Shown: positions 1 through 11,573, counted from the first letter of the stretch. The stretch: DNA of 64,000 nt from an uncultured Acidimicrobiales bacterium (GCA_951812975.1 CATOTC010000006.1:58844-122843), one strand, 5' to 3'. Notes: a model not told the origin generated them from the sequence alone. A program made the numbers and translations.

Positions 1-1095
1 CTGGCTTGGCGCGACCTCGCCGACGTGGAGGCGGGCGGTTCAGAGATCCATGCTTCCACGGTGGCCTCGCTGTGGGCACAGGCCGGCGTGGAGGTCACGA
101 TCCGAACCTCGTATGCGCAGGGTTCGCCGCCTGAAACGACGCGTGACGGTTACCGGGTCATCCGCAGAGCAGGCCGATATCTGGTGTTTCCGCGGGCCGC
201 GTTCGCTGAGGCGACGGGTCGTCACGGCCCCCGCGATGCGCTGGTCGAGATCTGGAACGGGGTGCCCTTCTTCTCACCTGTCTGGGCGCGGGGCCCACGC
301 GTCACCTGGTTGCACCATGTGCACACCGAGATGTGGCCGCTGGTGCTCACCCCTCGGCTGGCCCGTATAGGACAGTTCCTCGAGAGCCGATTGGCTCCAC
401 CGTTCTACCGTCGAACGGCGGTGGTAACGCTCAGCGAGTCGAGCAAGGCGATGTTGCTCCAACGGTTGGGGTTTCGAGACGAGAATGTGCATGTCGTGGT
501 GCCCGGGATCTCACCGATGTTCTCGGGGGTCGGCGAGAAGTCTGAATCGCCGACTGTGTTGGCGGTTGGTCGCCTGATGCCTCCCAAGGCTTTCGATGAG
601 CTGATCGAGGCGATGGTTCGGGTCCGTGAGGTTGTTCCTGCGACTCTGACGATCGTCGGTGAGGGCTACGCCCGGGATGCTCTTGAGAACCAGATCTCAC
701 GCCTGGGAGCCGAGCAGTGGTGTCAGCTGTCGGGTCGAGTCGACGATCAGACGCTGGTCGGGCTCTACCGATCCTCATGGGTTGTGGCGGCCACCTCGAA
801 GAGCGAAGGCTGGGGCATGACCCTGACGGAGGCCGCAGCATGTGGCACTCCCGCTGTTGCAACGAGGATCGCCGGCCACTGCGATGCCGTGTCCCACGGC
901 GTCACGGGCCTGCTGGTTGATTCCCCGAACGGTCTCGTCGAGGCGCTGGTGAGTGTATTGAGCAACCCGGAGCTGCGCGACCGCATGGCCGAGGCGGCCC
1001 GCCGACGAGCACTCGGGTTCACCTGGGAGCGCACCGCCTACGACACGATGGCGGTGCTCGCCTCGGTTGCTCGACGCACCCGCCATGGGTCCTAG
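1..1095 (+). CDS. Glycosyltransferase family 4 (5'-truncated)
   Basis: The reading frame is open from base 1, so the N-terminus lies outside the window. It begins LAWRDLADVEAGGSEIH, the usual first beta-alpha region of GT-B enzymes with the AGG acceptor/nucleotide loop. The C-terminal Rossmann half carries VGRLMPPKAFDELIEA and the GT4 donor-binding region SKSEGWGMTLTEAAACGTP, with the two glutamates of the E-x7-E type motif. It probably transfers a sugar from a nucleotide-sugar to a lipid- or polysaccharide-linked acceptor at the cytoplasmic face of the membrane. The stop overlaps the start of the AftD-like gene, so the two are probably co-transcribed in envelope glycan synthesis. Donor and acceptor cannot be told from the sequence. 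Confidence 0.88.
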   Translation: MAWRDLADVEAGGSEIHASTVASLWAQAGVEVTIRTSYAQGSPPETTRDGYRVIRRAGRYLVFPRAAFAEATGRHGPRDALVEIWNGVPFFSPVWARGPRVTWLHHVHTEMWPLVLTPRLARIGQFLESRLAPPFYRRTAVVTLSESSKAMLLQRLGFRDENVHVVVPGISPMFSGVGEKSESPTVLAVGRLMPPKAFDELIEAMVRVREVVPATLTIVGEGYARDALENQISRLGAEQWCQLSGRVDDQTLVGLYRSSWVVAATSKSEGWGMTLTEAAACGTPAVATRIAGHCDAVSHGVTGLLVDSPNGLVEALVSVLSNPELRDRMAEAARRRALGFTWERTAYDTMAVLASVARRTRHGS

Positions 1096-4000
1096 CCGGC
1101 TGAATCGCCGACTGGGCCGCGCGGCCCCACTGACCGTTGCCGCGATCGTTGCCTACCTGCCGCTGATCTTCTCGAGCCCCGGCAAGGTTGGCGCCGACAC
1201 CAAGACCTACCTGTATCTCGACCCGTCACGCCTGTTGGCCGAAGCGTCGTCCCTGTGGGACAGCGATGTGGCCCTGGGGACTGTGACGCACCAGACGATC
1301 GGCTACCTGTGGCCGATGGGCCCGTTCTATTGGTTGGCCGAGACGCTGGGAAGCCCGGACTGGTTGGCTCAGCGCCTCTGGCTCGGTTCGATCCTGATCG
1401 CGGCTGCCGCGGGAGTCCGTTATCTGCTCAAGACGCTCGACTGGCGCGGTGGCGGTCTGCTGGTGGCGATGCTTGCCTACGAACTCAGTCCGTACGTTCT
1501 GCACTATTCGGCTCGCATCTCGGTAGTGCTGCTGCCGTGGGCCGCTCTGCCCTGGATGATCGCCCTCACCATCCGAGCGGCTCGTCATGGGGGTTGGCGC
1601 TATCCCGCCTGGTTCGCGCTGGTGGTGGTCACGGTCGGTTCGGTGAACGCCACCGCTCTGGTGCTGGTGGGGTTGGCCCCGGTGCTCTGGCTTGTTCACG
1701 CCGCTGGAATCGAACGTTCCATCAGCGCCTCTGAGGCGGTGGGGGCTGCGTTGAGGATCGCCGTGACCTCGGTTGGTGTGTCGCTGTGGTGGATCGCTGG
1801 CCTGGCGCTTCAGGGCGCCTACAGCCTGCCAGTGACCCGTTACACCGAGACCTACGAGGTGGTTGCGGATGCCGCGACGGGTCCCGAGGTGTTTCGGGGG
1901 CTCGGTTATTGGTTCTTCTACGGCAACGACAAGTTCGGTCAGTGGATCGAGCCGAGCGTCGAGTACACCCAGGGGGTCTGGCTCCATTTCTTGAGCTTCG
2001 GGCTGGTCGTGTTCGCGCTGTTGGGAGCGGCACTGATCCGTTGGCGGCATCGTTCCTATTTCGTGCTGCTGGTCGTGGTCGGCGGGCTCGCAGCGATCGC
2101 TTCGCATCCCTTCGACAGACCGAGCGCCCTGGGTTCGGTGTTCAAGGCGTTCACAGAGACCGACGCGGGTCTGGCCCTGCGTTCTACGCCCCGGGCGTTG
2201 CCGATGCTGGTCTTGGCGGTGGCTGTCTTCTTGGGGATGATCGCCAACGCGGTGCAGCGGCGCTGGCCGAGCCCGGGACGGTTTCTAGCGGTTCTGATCT
2301 GCGTCGCAGTGGTGCTCAACAATCCGGCGATGTGGCGGATCCGCATGATTGAAGAGCACCTGCATCGTGATGAAGCCATCCCCGAGTACTGGATCGAGGC
2401 GATCGCGAGTCTCGACGACTCTGGCCGCACCGGCCGGGTGATGGAGGTTCCGGGGTCGGACTTTGCGTCTTATCGCTGGGGCAACACTGTTGACCCGATC
2501 ACGCCCGGACTGCTGGATCGCGGTTATGTGGCCAGGGAGTTGGTCCCGTTCGGTTCTGCGCAGTCAGCCGCGCTGTTGACAGCGTTCGATCGCCGCTTCC
2601 AGGAGGACTCCCTCGACCTCGATTCGGTGGTGCCGGTTGCCGAGTTGATGTCGGTTGACGATTTGGTGCATCGCGGTGACCTGAGTTTCGAACGCTTCCG
2701 CACTCCCCGACCGGTGGCGTTGGCGGACCAGTTGGCCCGCGCGCCGGACCTGGGGCCCGGTGTCGGCTTCGGCGACCCGATTCCGAACGTGGCCGGCCCC
2801 GAACAGACGCTGCGCGACGAAGTGTTCCTCAGCACCGATCCGACATTGGCCGATCCCGCGCCGGTGACGGTCCATCAGGTCCCGAATGCTCTTGAGGTCG
2901 TCCGGCTGCGCCCGCTGGCGGGTTCAACGGTGATCGTCGGTGACGCCGAAGGCATCGTCGATGTTGCCGGTGCCGAGTTGTTGGATCTGAGCAGGCCGAT
3001 CTGGTTCGCCGCGGACCTTGTTGCCAACGACGACCTGCGTTCGGCGGTTCTGGCCGAGCCGAGCCACATTGTCATAACCGACACGAATGCCCGCAGGGCC
3101 CGGCGCTGGGGAACTCTGCGGGAGAACGTTGGAGCGGTCGAACGGGCGGGAGAGGTTCCGCTGGTGGACGACCCGACCGACAATCGTCTGGAGATGTTCG
3201 TTGAACTCGATCGACGCAGCGACCTCGATGCCGACGACAGCCGGACCGTGGCCGTGCAGCAGGGCCACTTCACGGTTCAAGCCAGCGCCTACGGCAACCC
3301 GGTCACCTACACCAACGATGATCGGGCCTTCTATGCCGTTGACGGCGACCTGGACACCGCCTGGGTCGTGGCCGCGTTCGCGGAGGCCCGCGGTGAGTTT
3401 CTGGTATTCGAATTCAAGTCCGAAACACCTGTCTCGGAGTTGACCTTCGTGCAACCGCTCGGAGATGCCAACCGCCGTATCACCGAGGTGGAGATCAGAG
3501 CTGACGGACCTGCAGTAGAGGACCCAGTGCTGGGCCGCTTCGCGTTGGGGCCTCAAAGCCATGACGCAGGCGGCCAGACCGTTGAGTTCGCGGCTGTGAC
3601 AGCATCGGAGGTGACCGTGGAGATCACCGATCTTGACCTGGGCGTGTTCGCTACATATCCCGGAGTGTCGCCGGTGGGCTTCGCCGAGGTGCTGATCGGC
3701 GGATCACGCCAACCGCTGTATGAGACGATTCGCACACCGGTCGCCCTGGTCGAGGCCTTGGGAACGGGCCTCGACGATCACGAGTTGTCGGTGGTGTTGA
3801 CTCGGGAGCGCTCGAATCCCGCGGAACCCGTGCGCAACGATCCCGAACCGGAGATGCACCGCTGGGTGCCGATTCCGGCGGGACGCAGCTTCGAGGTCTC
3901 CGGCGCGGTGAGGCTCTCGGCGGCTGCCCCGGAATCTCAGATCGATGGGCTCCTGGGTCGAACCGGGACCCCTTCAGGGTTGGAAATGACCGCGCGTTCC

Positions 4001-5410
4001 AGCGGCCGACTTCCCGGTGACCTGCACAGCGCCGCCTCGTTCGCCTTCGACGGCGACCCGAATACGGCATGGACCGGAGTGCTCGGGCCTCAGGCGGACC
4101 AGTGGCTCCAACTCGACATCGCGGAACCGGTTCATGTCGAGAATCTTGTGGTGGATGTCGTGGCTGACGACTTCCATTCACTGCCGCGCCGAATCCTGGT
4201 GTTCACTGAAGGTGAGGTGGCTGGTGAGATCGTGCTTGACGGCGGTCTCCGCTCCGGCGCCAGGGGGGAGACCCTCTCGCTGGTTCACCGGCTCGACAGC
4301 ATGGTTTCGTCTCTGATGCTGGTGGCGGCCGATGTCGATGAGCGCATGACCCGGGACTGGTACTCCAATGCAGCCGTGGCCATGCCGATCTCGATAGCGG
4401 AGGTCGAACTCGGTGTCGGTGTCCATTTCAGTGAAGCGTCCGACATCGACACGGGCTGCGTCGAGCTGCTGGCTGTGAACGGGACTGCAGTCACCGCACG
4501 CGTGTCAGGGTCCGCGCAGGACGCCCTGGCCCGCCGGGAGCTGTCGCTGTCGGGCTGTGGTGAGACGGTCTCGGCTGCTGACGGGCTCAGGATCGAGACG
4601 CGGTCAAGGCCGGCTGGATTCGACCTTGACCAGCTCGTACTGCGCAGTCCCCGCGCCATTGAAGCTCCACCGTTGATGCCTTCGGTTGAAGTGCTGAGCC
4701 ATGATGACACGTCCTACTCCCTGAGAGTGCCGGCAACCGATGACGACGCATGGCTGGTGCTCGGGCAGAGTCACAACGACGGCTGGTCGGCGAGGGTCGA
4801 CGGGGTCGATTTGGGAGATCCCGTGTTGATTGACGGGTTCGCCAACGGCTGGCGCCTCCGGGCGGGCGATGAACGCTCAGTCGAGCTGCGATGGACCCCT
4901 CAGAGACTGGTTGAGTGGGCTCTGTGGACGAGTCTTTTGGCTGTCGTTGTAGTCCTCTGGCTGGCCCTTCGTGGTTCTGTGCAACCGGACATGTCGCTCG
5001 TCCGACGTCGTGACGGTCCCGAACTTCCGGTTCTCGATCCCATCGTCGGGTTCTCAACGAAGGGCAGGACTCCGTCTGCAGGTTCGGCTCGGCTGATCGC
5101 CGGCGGTGCGTTGTCGGCGTTAGGATTCGCGCTGCTCAACCTTCCGCAGTGGCATCTCGCCGCGGTCGGGGTCGGGGCGACCGTGGCAGTCGGCGTCTGG
5201 CGGCCGCGCTGGTGGAACCGTCCGGCGCTGTACTCGGCTCTGCTGCTGGGCATCGCCGCGTTGTCGATCATGGTCGACCAGAGAAGGTTCCGGTACCCGC
5301 CCGACTTTGTGTGGCCACAGCAGTTCGAGGGTGTGCACGTCCTGGCCGTGCTGGCTCTGGTGCTGCTCTTCGCAGACTATCTGCGTTCGGCTCATCGCCC
5401 CGACGCCTGA
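1085..5410 (+). CDS. AftD-like alpha-(1->3)-arabinofuranosyltransferase (DUF3367)
   Basis: A very large polytopic protein of about 1441 residues. The N-terminal ~430 residues hold many hydrophobic segments and a GT-C-like start (AAIVAYLPLIFSSPGKVGADTK). The long periplasmic middle contains two discoidin (F5/8 type C)-like carbohydrate-binding modules, visible as AVDGDLDTAWV and AFDGDPNTAWTG. The last ~170 residues return to membrane segments. Size and order match the DUF3367/AftD family, which in mycobacteria uses decaprenyl-phospho-arabinose to branch arabinan. A homologue here suggests an arabinan-like surface polymer, but the sugar is inferred. I chose ATG at 1085, which overlaps the upstream gene by 11 bases; TTG at 1067 is an alternative. 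It ends 28 bases from the convergent gltD. Confidence 0.8.
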   Translation: MGPSRLNRRLGRAAPLTVAAIVAYLPLIFSSPGKVGADTKTYLYLDPSRLLAEASSLWDSDVALGTVTHQTIGYLWPMGPFYWLAETLGSPDWLAQRLWLGSILIAAAAGVRYLLKTLDWRGGGLLVAMLAYELSPYVLHYSARISVVLLPWAALPWMIALTIRAARHGGWRYPAWFALVVVTVGSVNATALVLVGLAPVLWLVHAAGIERSISASEAVGAALRIAVTSVGVSLWWIAGLALQGAYSLPVTRYTETYEVVADAATGPEVFRGLGYWFFYGNDKFGQWIEPSVEYTQGVWLHFLSFGLVVFALLGAALIRWRHRSYFVLLVVVGGLAAIASHPFDRPSALGSVFKAFTETDAGLALRSTPRALPMLVLAVAVFLGMIANAVQRRWPSPGRFLAVLICVAVVLNNPAMWRIRMIEEHLHRDEAIPEYWIEAIASLDDSGRTGRVMEVPGSDFASYRWGNTVDPITPGLLDRGYVARELVPFGSAQSAALLTAFDRRFQEDSLDLDSVVPVAELMSVDDLVHRGDLSFERFRTPRPVALADQLARAPDLGPGVGFGDPIPNVAGPEQTLRDEVFLSTDPTLADPAPVTVHQVPNALEVVRLRPLAGSTVIVGDAEGIVDVAGAELLDLSRPIWFAADLVANDDLRSAVLAEPSHIVITDTNARRARRWGTLRENVGAVERAGEVPLVDDPTDNRLEMFVELDRRSDLDADDSRTVAVQQGHFTVQASAYGNPVTYTNDDRAFYAVDGDLDTAWVVAAFAEARGEFLVFEFKSETPVSELTFVQPLGDANRRITEVEIRADGPAVEDPVLGRFALGPQSHDAGGQTVEFAAVTASEVTVEITDLDLGVFATYPGVSPVGFAEVLIGGSRQPLYETIRTPVALVEALGTGLDDHELSVVLTRERSNPAEPVRNDPEPEMHRWVPIPAGRSFEVSGAVRLSAAAPESQIDGLLGRTGTPSGLEMTARSSGRLPGDLHSAASFAFDGDPNTAWTGVLGPQADQWLQLDIAEPVHVENLVVDVVADDFHSLPRRILVFTEGEVAGEIVLDGGLRSGARGETLSLVHRLDSMVSSLMLVAADVDERMTRDWYSNAAVAMPISIAEVELGVGVHFSEASDIDTGCVELLAVNGTAVTARVSGSAQDALARRELSLSGCGETVSAADGLRIETRSRPAGFDLDQLVLRSPRAIEAPPLMPSVEVLSHDDTSYSLRVPATDDDAWLVLGQSHNDGWSARVDGVDLGDPVLIDGFANGWRLRAGDERSVELRWTPQRLVEWALWTSLLAVVVVLWLALRGSVQPDMSLVRRRDGPELPVLDPIVGFSTKGRTPSAGSARLIAGGALSALGFALLNLPQWHLAAVGVGATVAVGVWRPRWWNRPALYSALLLGIAALSIMVDQRRFRYPPDFVWPQQFEGVHVLAVLALVLLFADYLRSAHRPDA

Positions 5411-5438
5411 CAACGACGCTGCGATTGGCAGTCAGTGA

Positions 5439-6899
5439 TCAGCGCAGGGGGGCTGAGGACGGCGTGACCGGGCTCGGAAGCAGGGTGTGATCAGTCAACC
5501 AGCGGTCAACAGAAGCGGCAGCTGAACGCCCCTCCGCAATCGCCCAGACAATGAGGCTCTGGCCGCGTCCCATGTCTCCGCATACGAAGACACCGTCCAC
5601 GTTGGTTGCCCACTGGTCGTCACGGGCCACATTGCCGCGCTCATCGAGTTCCACGCCGAACTGGTCGAGCAGCGGTCCGGGCTCAGCTCCAGTGAAACCC
5701 ATGGCCAGCAGCACGAGGTCTGCAGCGAAGTGCCGCTCCGAGCCCTCAACGGGTTCAAAACTCATGCGGCCGTCGCTGAAACGCTGCTCGACGGCCACCG
5801 AGCTCAGCCCGGTCACTCGACTGTCGTCTCCGGTGAACTCGACCGTGTTGATGGCGAATTCACGCTCTCCCCCCTCCTCATGGGCGGAGCTGACGCGGTA
5901 GATCATCGGCCAGGTGGGCCAGGGATTCGTTGTCGGCCGTTCATCGGGTGGACGGGGCATGATCTCGAACTGGTGTATCGACGCCGCACCCTGGCGCAGC
6001 GCGGTTCCGAGGCAGTCGGCCCCGGTGTCGCCACCGCCGATGATGATCACGTCTTTGCCTTCGGCTGTGATCGTCGGCTCGGCGATGTCGCCCTGCTGCA
6101 CATGGTTGGCGATCGGCAGGTACTCCATGGCCTGGTGGATGCCGACGAGTTCCCGGCCCGGTATCGGCAGGTCTCGGGCTTGGGTTGCTCCACATGCCAG
6201 GACCACGGCATCGAATTTGTCGCGCAGCTCGTCTGCGCTGATGTCGACGCCGACCGCGGTGTCGCACACGAAGCTGGTGCCTTCTGCGCGCATCTGGTCG
6301 AGTCGCCGGTCGAGGTGCCGCTTCTCCATCTTGAACTCGGGGATTCCGTAGCGAAGGAGCCCCCCGGGCCGGTCTGCTCTCTCGTAGACGACCACTTCAT
6401 GTCCCGCGCGGGTCAGTTGTTGCGCGGCGGCGAGCCCCGCTGGGCCCGAGCCAACGACCGCCACACGTTTCGAGGTCGCCACTGCGGGCATCACTGGGGC
6501 GATGTTGCCGTCGGCCCAGGCCCTGTCGACGATCTCCACTTCGATCTGTTTGATGGTGACAGGGGGCTCGTTGATGCCGAGGACGCACGCGGCTTCACAC
6601 GGTGCGGGGCATAGACGTCCGGTGAACTCCGGGAAGTTGTTGGTCGCATGGAGTCGCTCGATGGCTTCGCTCCACTGCCCGTTGTGGGTCAGGTCGTTCC
6701 AGTCAGGAATCAGGTTGCCGAGCGGGCAGCCGTTGTTGCAGAACGGGATTCCGCAGTCCATGCAGCGGCTTGCCTGTCGACGCAGGTCCGACTCGGGGAA
6801 GTCTCTGTAGACCTCCTTCCAGTCGAGCAGCCGCACCGGGACTGGGCGTCGCTCGGGAAGCTGTCGTTCGTGTTTCAGGAATCCGCGTGGGTCAGCCAT
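5439..6899 (-). CDS. gltD: Glutamate synthase (NADPH) small subunit
   Basis: 486 residues, normal for GltD. It passes electrons from NADPH via FAD and [4Fe-4S] clusters to the large subunit for glutamine + 2-oxoglutarate -> 2 glutamate. The N-terminal cysteine clusters are at residues 46-58 (CMDCGIPFCNNGC) and 97-105 (CPAPCEAAC). The FAD-binding GxGxxG is VVGSGPAGLAAA near residue 149, and the NADPH site is IGGGDTGADC near residue 290. A C-terminal FAD motif is VFVCGDMGRGQSLI. It lies 21 bases downstream of gltB on the same strand, so it is the second gene of a gltBD operon. No clear Shine-Dalgarno was seen before the ATG. Confidence 0.96.
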   Translation of the reverse strand: MADPRGFLKHERQLPERRPVPVRLLDWKEVYRDFPESDLRRQASRCMDCGIPFCNNGCPLGNLIPDWNDLTHNGQWSEAIERLHATNNFPEFTGRLCPAPCEAACVLGINEPPVTIKQIEVEIVDRAWADGNIAPVMPAVATSKRVAVVGSGPAGLAAAQQLTRAGHEVVVYERADRPGGLLRYGIPEFKMEKRHLDRRLDQMRAEGTSFVCDTAVGVDISADELRDKFDAVVLACGATQARDLPIPGRELVGIHQAMEYLPIANHVQQGDIAEPTITAEGKDVIIIGGGDTGADCLGTALRQGAASIHQFEIMPRPPDERPTTNPWPTWPMIYRVSSAHEEGGEREFAINTVEFTGDDSRVTGLSSVAVEQRFSDGRMSFEPVEGSERHFAADLVLLAMGFTGAEPGPLLDQFGVELDERGNVARDDQWATNVDGVFVCGDMGRGQSLIVWAIAEGRSAAASVDRWLTDHTLLPSPVTPSSAPLR

Positions 6900-6920
6900 T
6901 GTCGTCGGTGTCCGTTGCCG

Positions 6921-9900
6921 TCATCCGCTGGAGGCGGCCATGATCGCCTCCACTTCGTCGCTGCCCTGGGAGCGGGCCTTTGCCGCGGCAGCCATCACCC
7001 GCCGATAGTCGGTCGGGGTGACCTTGACGAAGTCAGCGGCGCTGGTCCCCCACTCAGCGAGGATCCGCGCCGCGATCTCGCTTCCGGTCTCGTGGCGGTG
7101 TTTCACGATTCTGTCGCGCAGCCATTCGAAGTCTTCGTCGTCGGGTTCCTCCAGAACGACCATTTCAAGGTTTGTGCGTGCCGGAAGTCGCTTGTCCGGG
7201 TCATACACGTAGGCGATTCCGCCGCTCATTCCGGCCGCGAAGTTCCTTCCGGTCGTGCCGAGTATGACTGCGCGCCCGCCGGTCATGTATTCGCAACCGT
7301 GGTCGCCGACTCCTTCCACCACCGCGATTGCGCCGGAGTTGCGCACACAGAACCGCTCCCCCACCCGACCTCGCAGGAACAGTTCCCCGGCGGTGGCGCC
7401 GTAGAGGATCACGTTTCCTGCAATGACGTTCTGTTCAGCAACGAAGCGGGCGTTCTGCGGTGGGCGAACGACTATGCGGCCGCCGGAGAGACCCTTGCCG
7501 ACGTAATCGTTGGCGTCGCCCTCGAGTCTCAGGGTGATGCCTCGGGGAACGAACGCGCCGAGGCTGTTGCCGGCCGATCCCGTGAAGTTCACGATGATCG
7601 TGTCGGTGGGAAGTCCTTCGCCTCCGAATCGTCTGGTGACCTCATATCCGAGCAGAGTGCCGACCGTTCGATTGACGTTGCGGATCGGGATGTCGATGGT
7701 GACCGGACGCCGTTCTTCAAGGGCGCCATGCGCCAGGGACATCAGGGTCTGGTCGAGCGCCCGCTCAAGGCCGTGGTCCTGCTCCTTCCATTGATGGCGG
7801 CGCGCCTCACGCGCAATCTCGGGCAGGTGCAGGATGGGAGTGAGGTCGAGGCCGTCGGTCTTCCAGTGGGCGACGGCGTCGCTGACGTCGAGCACCTCGA
7901 CCTGGCCGATCGCTTCGTCGAGCGTGCGGAATCCGAGTTCTGCCATCAGTTCCCGGACTTCCTCAGCGATGAACTCGACAAAGTTCACGACGAACTCGGG
8001 CTGCCCTGAGAAGTTCTCACGCAGCTTCTCATTCTGGGTTGCGACGCCGACCGGGCAGGTGTCGAGATGACAGACCCGCATCATGATGCAGCCCATGACC
8101 ACCAGGGGGGCTGTGGCGAAACCGAATTCCTCGGCACCGAGCAGTGCCGCGATCATCACGTCGCGGCCGGTCTTGAGCTGGCCGTCGCACTGCACGACGA
8201 TGCGGTCGCGGAGGTCGTTGAGCAGCAGCGTCTGCTGGGTCTCCGCGAGGCCCAGTTCCCAGGGAGCACCTGCGTGTTTGATCGATGTCTGCGGTGAGGC
8301 CCCGGTGCCGCCGTCGTGGCCTGAAATGAGCACCACGTCGGCGTGTGCCTTCGATACTCCCGCGGCGACGGTCCCCACCCCGACCTCGGCCACAAGCTTG
8401 ACGTGAACTCGAGCTTGGGGGTTGGAGTTCTTGAGGTCGTGGATCAACTGGGCGAGATCTTCAATCGAGTAGATGTCGTGGTGGGGCGGAGGCGAGATCA
8501 AGCCAACCCCCGGCGTCGAATGACGGGTCTTGGCGATCCAGGGGTACACCTTGTTGCCGGGCAGTTGCCCGCCTTCACCGGGTTTGGCCCCCTGGGCCAT
8601 CTTGATCTGCAGGTCGTCGGCGTTGACGAGGTACTCGCTGGTGACCCCGAACCGTCCACTGGCCACCTGTTTGATGGCGCTGCGTCGCAGGTCTCCGTTG
8701 TCGTCGGGCACGAAGCGGTCGGCGTCCTCGCCCCCCTCGCCAGTATTGGACTTGGCGCCTATGCGGTTCATGGCGATCGCGAGCGTCTCGTGAGCCTCAG
8801 GGGAGATCGAGCCGTAGCTCATCGCTCCAGTTGAGAAGCGCTTGACGATGGAGGGGACCGACTCGACCTGTTCGATCGGTACCGGCTGGCGGTCTGAATC
8901 GAATCGGAACAACCCTCGAAGCGTCCCCAGACGCTTGGACTGGTCGTTCACGAGGTCGGTGTACTCCTTGAAGATGTCGAATCGCCCCTCGCGGGTGGAG
9001 TGCTGAAGCTTGAACACGGTCTCGGGGTTGAACAGGTGGTACTCGCCCTCGCGTCGCCACTGGTACTCGCCACCGACTTCCAGGGACCGATGCGAGCGCT
9101 GTGTCGGGACTCGCGGATAGGCCAGACGGTGACGTGCGGCGACCTCTCGGGCCAGAACGTCTAGTCCCACGCCGTCGAGGCGGCTGACCGTGCCCGTGAA
9201 GTACTCGTCAGTGACTTCGCGGGCCAACCCGATCGCCTCAAAAATCTGGGCGCCGGTATACGACGCCACAGTGGAGATTCCCATCTTCGACATCACCTTC
9301 AAGACGCCCTTGCCTGCGGCATCGACATAGTTGCGGTGCGCCTGCGACGGCGGCATCGACGGGTCGAGTCCGTGCTCGCCCCGCTCCACCATCTCGCTGA
9401 TCGTCTCGAGCGCCAGGTACGGGTTGATGGCGTTGGCGCCGTAGCCGATCAGCAGGCAGATGTGGTGGCACTCGCGGACATCGCCGGCCTCGACCACCAG
9501 TCCGGCCCGGGTGCGACTCTTCTGGCGGACCAGATGATGGTGCACTGCGCTGGTGGCAAGCAGCGAGGGAATCGCGGCCTCCGACTCGTTGGTGCCGCGG
9601 TCACTGAGCACCAGCACCGTGGCGCCGTCGTCGATGGCCGCGTCGGCGGCGTCGCGCAGTTCGCTGAGCGCGCTCTTCATACTCTGGGCATTGGTGATCC
9701 CCTCGGCGTCGGCGGCGACCGGGTACAGCGTGGACAGTACCGCGGTACGAAAGCCTGCCGGCCCCTCGGTTCCGTCCAGAGCGGCCAGGCGAGCGAGTTC
9801 GTCGTCGGTGATCACCGGGTTGTCGAGATGGATGGTGCGACAGGAACTGGGTCGGGGGTCGAACAGGTTGCCCTCGGGGCCCACACGCGCGAACAGCGAA

Positions 9901-11573
9901 GTGATGATCTGCTCTCGAATGGCATCGAGCGGCGGATTGGTGACTTGGGCGAAGAGTTGCTGGAAATAGTCGCTCAACTGTCGTGAGCGGCTGCTCAATA
10001 CTGCGATGGGCGTGTCTGTGCCCATAGAGCCGACGGCCTCCTTGGCGTTGGCGGCCATCGGAGCCAACAACAGCTTCTTCTCTTCGTGGGTGTAACCGAA
10101 AGTCTGCTGCCGCTGTATCAGCGACCCCTCTTCGCACCGTCGCGGTGCGGCGGCTGGAAGGTCCTCGAGCGTTGTGAGGTTCTGGTCGATCCAGGACTGG
10201 TAGGGACGGGCTGCTCCAAGACGCGACTTGATCTCGTCGTCTCGAATGATGCGTTTCTCGTTGGTGTCGATGAGGAACATCCGGCCGGGCTGGAGGCGGC
10301 CCTTCTCGACCACCTGGTCCGCTGGTACCTCGACCACGCCGACTTCGCTCGCCATGATCACCAGACCCTCCGCGGTGACCCAGTAGCGCGAGGGGCGCAG
10401 ACCGTTGCGGTCCAGCACTGCGCCGATCACTTCCCCGTCGGTGAACGCGATCGAGGCGGGACCGTCCCAGGGCTCCATTCGAGTTGAATTGAACTGATAG
10501 AAGGCTCGCTGGGCCGGGTCCATGTGCTGGTGGTGTTCCCACGGTTCGGGGATCATCATCAACACCGCTTCATCCACGGAGTACCCCCCGAGGACCAACA
10601 GTTCGAGTGCCTCATCGAAACCGGCGGTGTCGCTGGCTCCCTCTGTGCAGACTGGGAAGGCGCGTTCGAGCCCCGGAAGATGCGGTGATTCGAGCAGGGC
10701 CTCACGGGCGCGCATCCAGTTGCGGTTCCCGGCGATGGTGTTGATCTCGCCGTTGTGGGCGACCATCCGGTAGGGGTGGGCAAGGGGCCACGAGGGGAAC
10801 GTGTTGGTGGAGAAACGGGAGTGCACCAGGGCCAGCGCACTCTCGACCCGGTCGTCGCCTAGGTCTTGGTAGAAGTCGGCGAGCTGGGGAGGGGTGAGCA
10901 TTCCCTTGTAGACGACCGTTCGTGAGCTGAGCGACGGGAAGTAGACTCGTTCGGAGGTTTTGGCTGCGCCGCCCATTGCCTTGCTGGCCGGTTCCTGGTC
11001 GCTGAGACGGCCCTCGGTCGGTGCGGGAATCCGGATCTCGTGCTCTATCCGTTTGCGGGCAATGTACGCTCGCCGGTCCAGGTCCAGGCCGCTCAACCCT
11101 TCGGCGCTGATGAAGATCTGTCGGAATATAGGCATCGTCATGAGCGCAGCGGACCCGATCACTGATTCGTCCACCGGCACATCGCGCCAACCCAGGGTGA
11201 CCATGCCCTCTTCGTTGATGATGCGTTCGATCTCCTCTTGGGAGAGGCCTGCGCGGGCGACGCCTTCGCGTCGGTCGGTCCGGGGGATGAAGGCGACGCC
11301 GGTGGCGTAGCAACCCGGCTCCGGCAGCTCGAAGGGGACCACGTCGCGGTAGAAGCGGTCTGGTGTCTGGATCAGGATTCCTGCGCCGTCTCCGGTGTTG
11401 ATGTCGGCTCCCTGAGCGCCGCGGTGCTCCATATTGCACAGCGCCGCGAACCCGGTGAGCAGCACATCGTGGCTGCGTCGACCGGCGATGTCGCAAACGA
11501 AGCTGACGCCGCAGGCGTCGTGTTCGTTTCGAGGGTCGTAGAGACCTTGGCGCGGGGGCTGTCCGCGAAGCAT
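6921..11573 (-). CDS. gltB: Glutamate synthase large subunit
   Basis: About 1550 residues with the full GltB order: N-terminal glutamine amidotransferase, central domain, FMN-binding synthase domain ([13 protein letters not shown] and [11 protein letters not shown]), the [3Fe-4S] cysteines ([18 protein letters not shown]), then the GXGXG helix ([17 protein letters not shown]). The frame is open to 11687, but I place the start at ATG 11573. An AGGAG lies 6 bases upstream, and this puts the catalytic N-terminal-nucleophile cysteine (NEHDACG) at residue 21 after a short propeptide, as the family requires. An in-frame ATG at 11579 sits too close to that AGGAG. It assimilates ammonia with gltD, which follows directly. 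Confidence 0.95.
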   Translation of the reverse strand: MLRGQPPRQGLYDPRNEHDACGVSFVCDIAGRRSHDVLLTGFAALCNMEHRGAQGADINTGDGAGILIQTPDRFYRDVVPFELPEPGCYATGVAFIPRTDRREGVARAGLSQEEIERIINEEGMVTLGWRDVPVDESVIGSAALMTMPIFRQIFISAEGLSGLDLDRRAYIARKRIEHEIRIPAPTEGRLSDQEPASKAMGGAAKTSERVYFPSLSSRTVVYKGMLTPPQLADFYQDLGDDRVESALALVHSRFSTNTFPSWPLAHPYRMVAHNGEINTIAGNRNWMRAREALLESPHLPGLERAFPVCTEGASDTAGFDEALELLVLGGYSVDEAVLMMIPEPWEHHQHMDPAQRAFYQFNSTRMEPWDGPASIAFTDGEVIGAVLDRNGLRPSRYWVTAEGLVIMASEVGVVEVPADQVVEKGRLQPGRMFLIDTNEKRIIRDDEIKSRLGAARPYQSWIDQNLTTLEDLPAAAPRRCEEGSLIQRQQTFGYTHEEKKLLLAPMAANAKEAVGSMGTDTPIAVLSSRSRQLSDYFQQLFAQVTNPPLDAIREQIITSLFARVGPEGNLFDPRPSSCRTIHLDNPVITDDELARLAALDGTEGPAGFRTAVLSTLYPVAADAEGITNAQSMKSALSELRDAADAAIDDGATVLVLSDRGTNESEAAIPSLLATSAVHHHLVRQKSRTRAGLVVEAGDVRECHHICLLIGYGANAINPYLALETISEMVERGEHGLDPSMPPSQAHRNYVDAAGKGVLKVMSKMGISTVASYTGAQIFEAIGLAREVTDEYFTGTVSRLDGVGLDVLAREVAARHRLAYPRVPTQRSHRSLEVGGEYQWRREGEYHLFNPETVFKLQHSTREGRFDIFKEYTDLVNDQSKRLGTLRGLFRFDSDRQPVPIEQVESVPSIVKRFSTGAMSYGSISPEAHETLAIAMNRIGAKSNTGEGGEDADRFVPDDNGDLRRSAIKQVASGRFGVTSEYLVNADDLQIKMAQGAKPGEGGQLPGNKVYPWIAKTRHSTPGVGLISPPPHHDIYSIEDLAQLIHDLKNSNPQARVHVKLVAEVGVGTVAAGVSKAHADVVLISGHDGGTGASPQTSIKHAGAPWELGLAETQQTLLLNDLRDRIVVQCDGQLKTGRDVMIAALLGAEEFGFATAPLVVMGCIMMRVCHLDTCPVGVATQNEKLRENFSGQPEFVVNFVEFIAEEVRELMAELGFRTLDEAIGQVEVLDVSDAVAHWKTDGLDLTPILHLPEIAREARRHQWKEQDHGLERALDQTLMSLAHGALEERRPVTIDIPIRNVNRTVGTLLGYEVTRRFGGEGLPTDTIIVNFTGSAGNSLGAFVPRGITLRLEGDANDYVGKGLSGGRIVVRPPQNARFVAEQNVIAGNVILYGATAGELFLRGRVGERFCVRNSGAIAVVEGVGDHGCEYMTGGRAVILGTTGRNFAAGMSGGIAYVYDPDKRLPARTNLEMVVLEEPDDEDFEWLRDRIVKHRHETGSEIAARILAEWGTSAADFVKVTPTDYRRVMAAAAKARSQGSDEVEAIMAASSG

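Noticed and set aside
6648..8009. A 453-codon plus-strand open frame opposite gltD/gltB, and similar ones at 5730-6614 and 9336-9986
   Set aside because: They are shadows of the glutamate synthase genes. They cross the gltB/gltD boundary and have no ribosome-binding site or domain.
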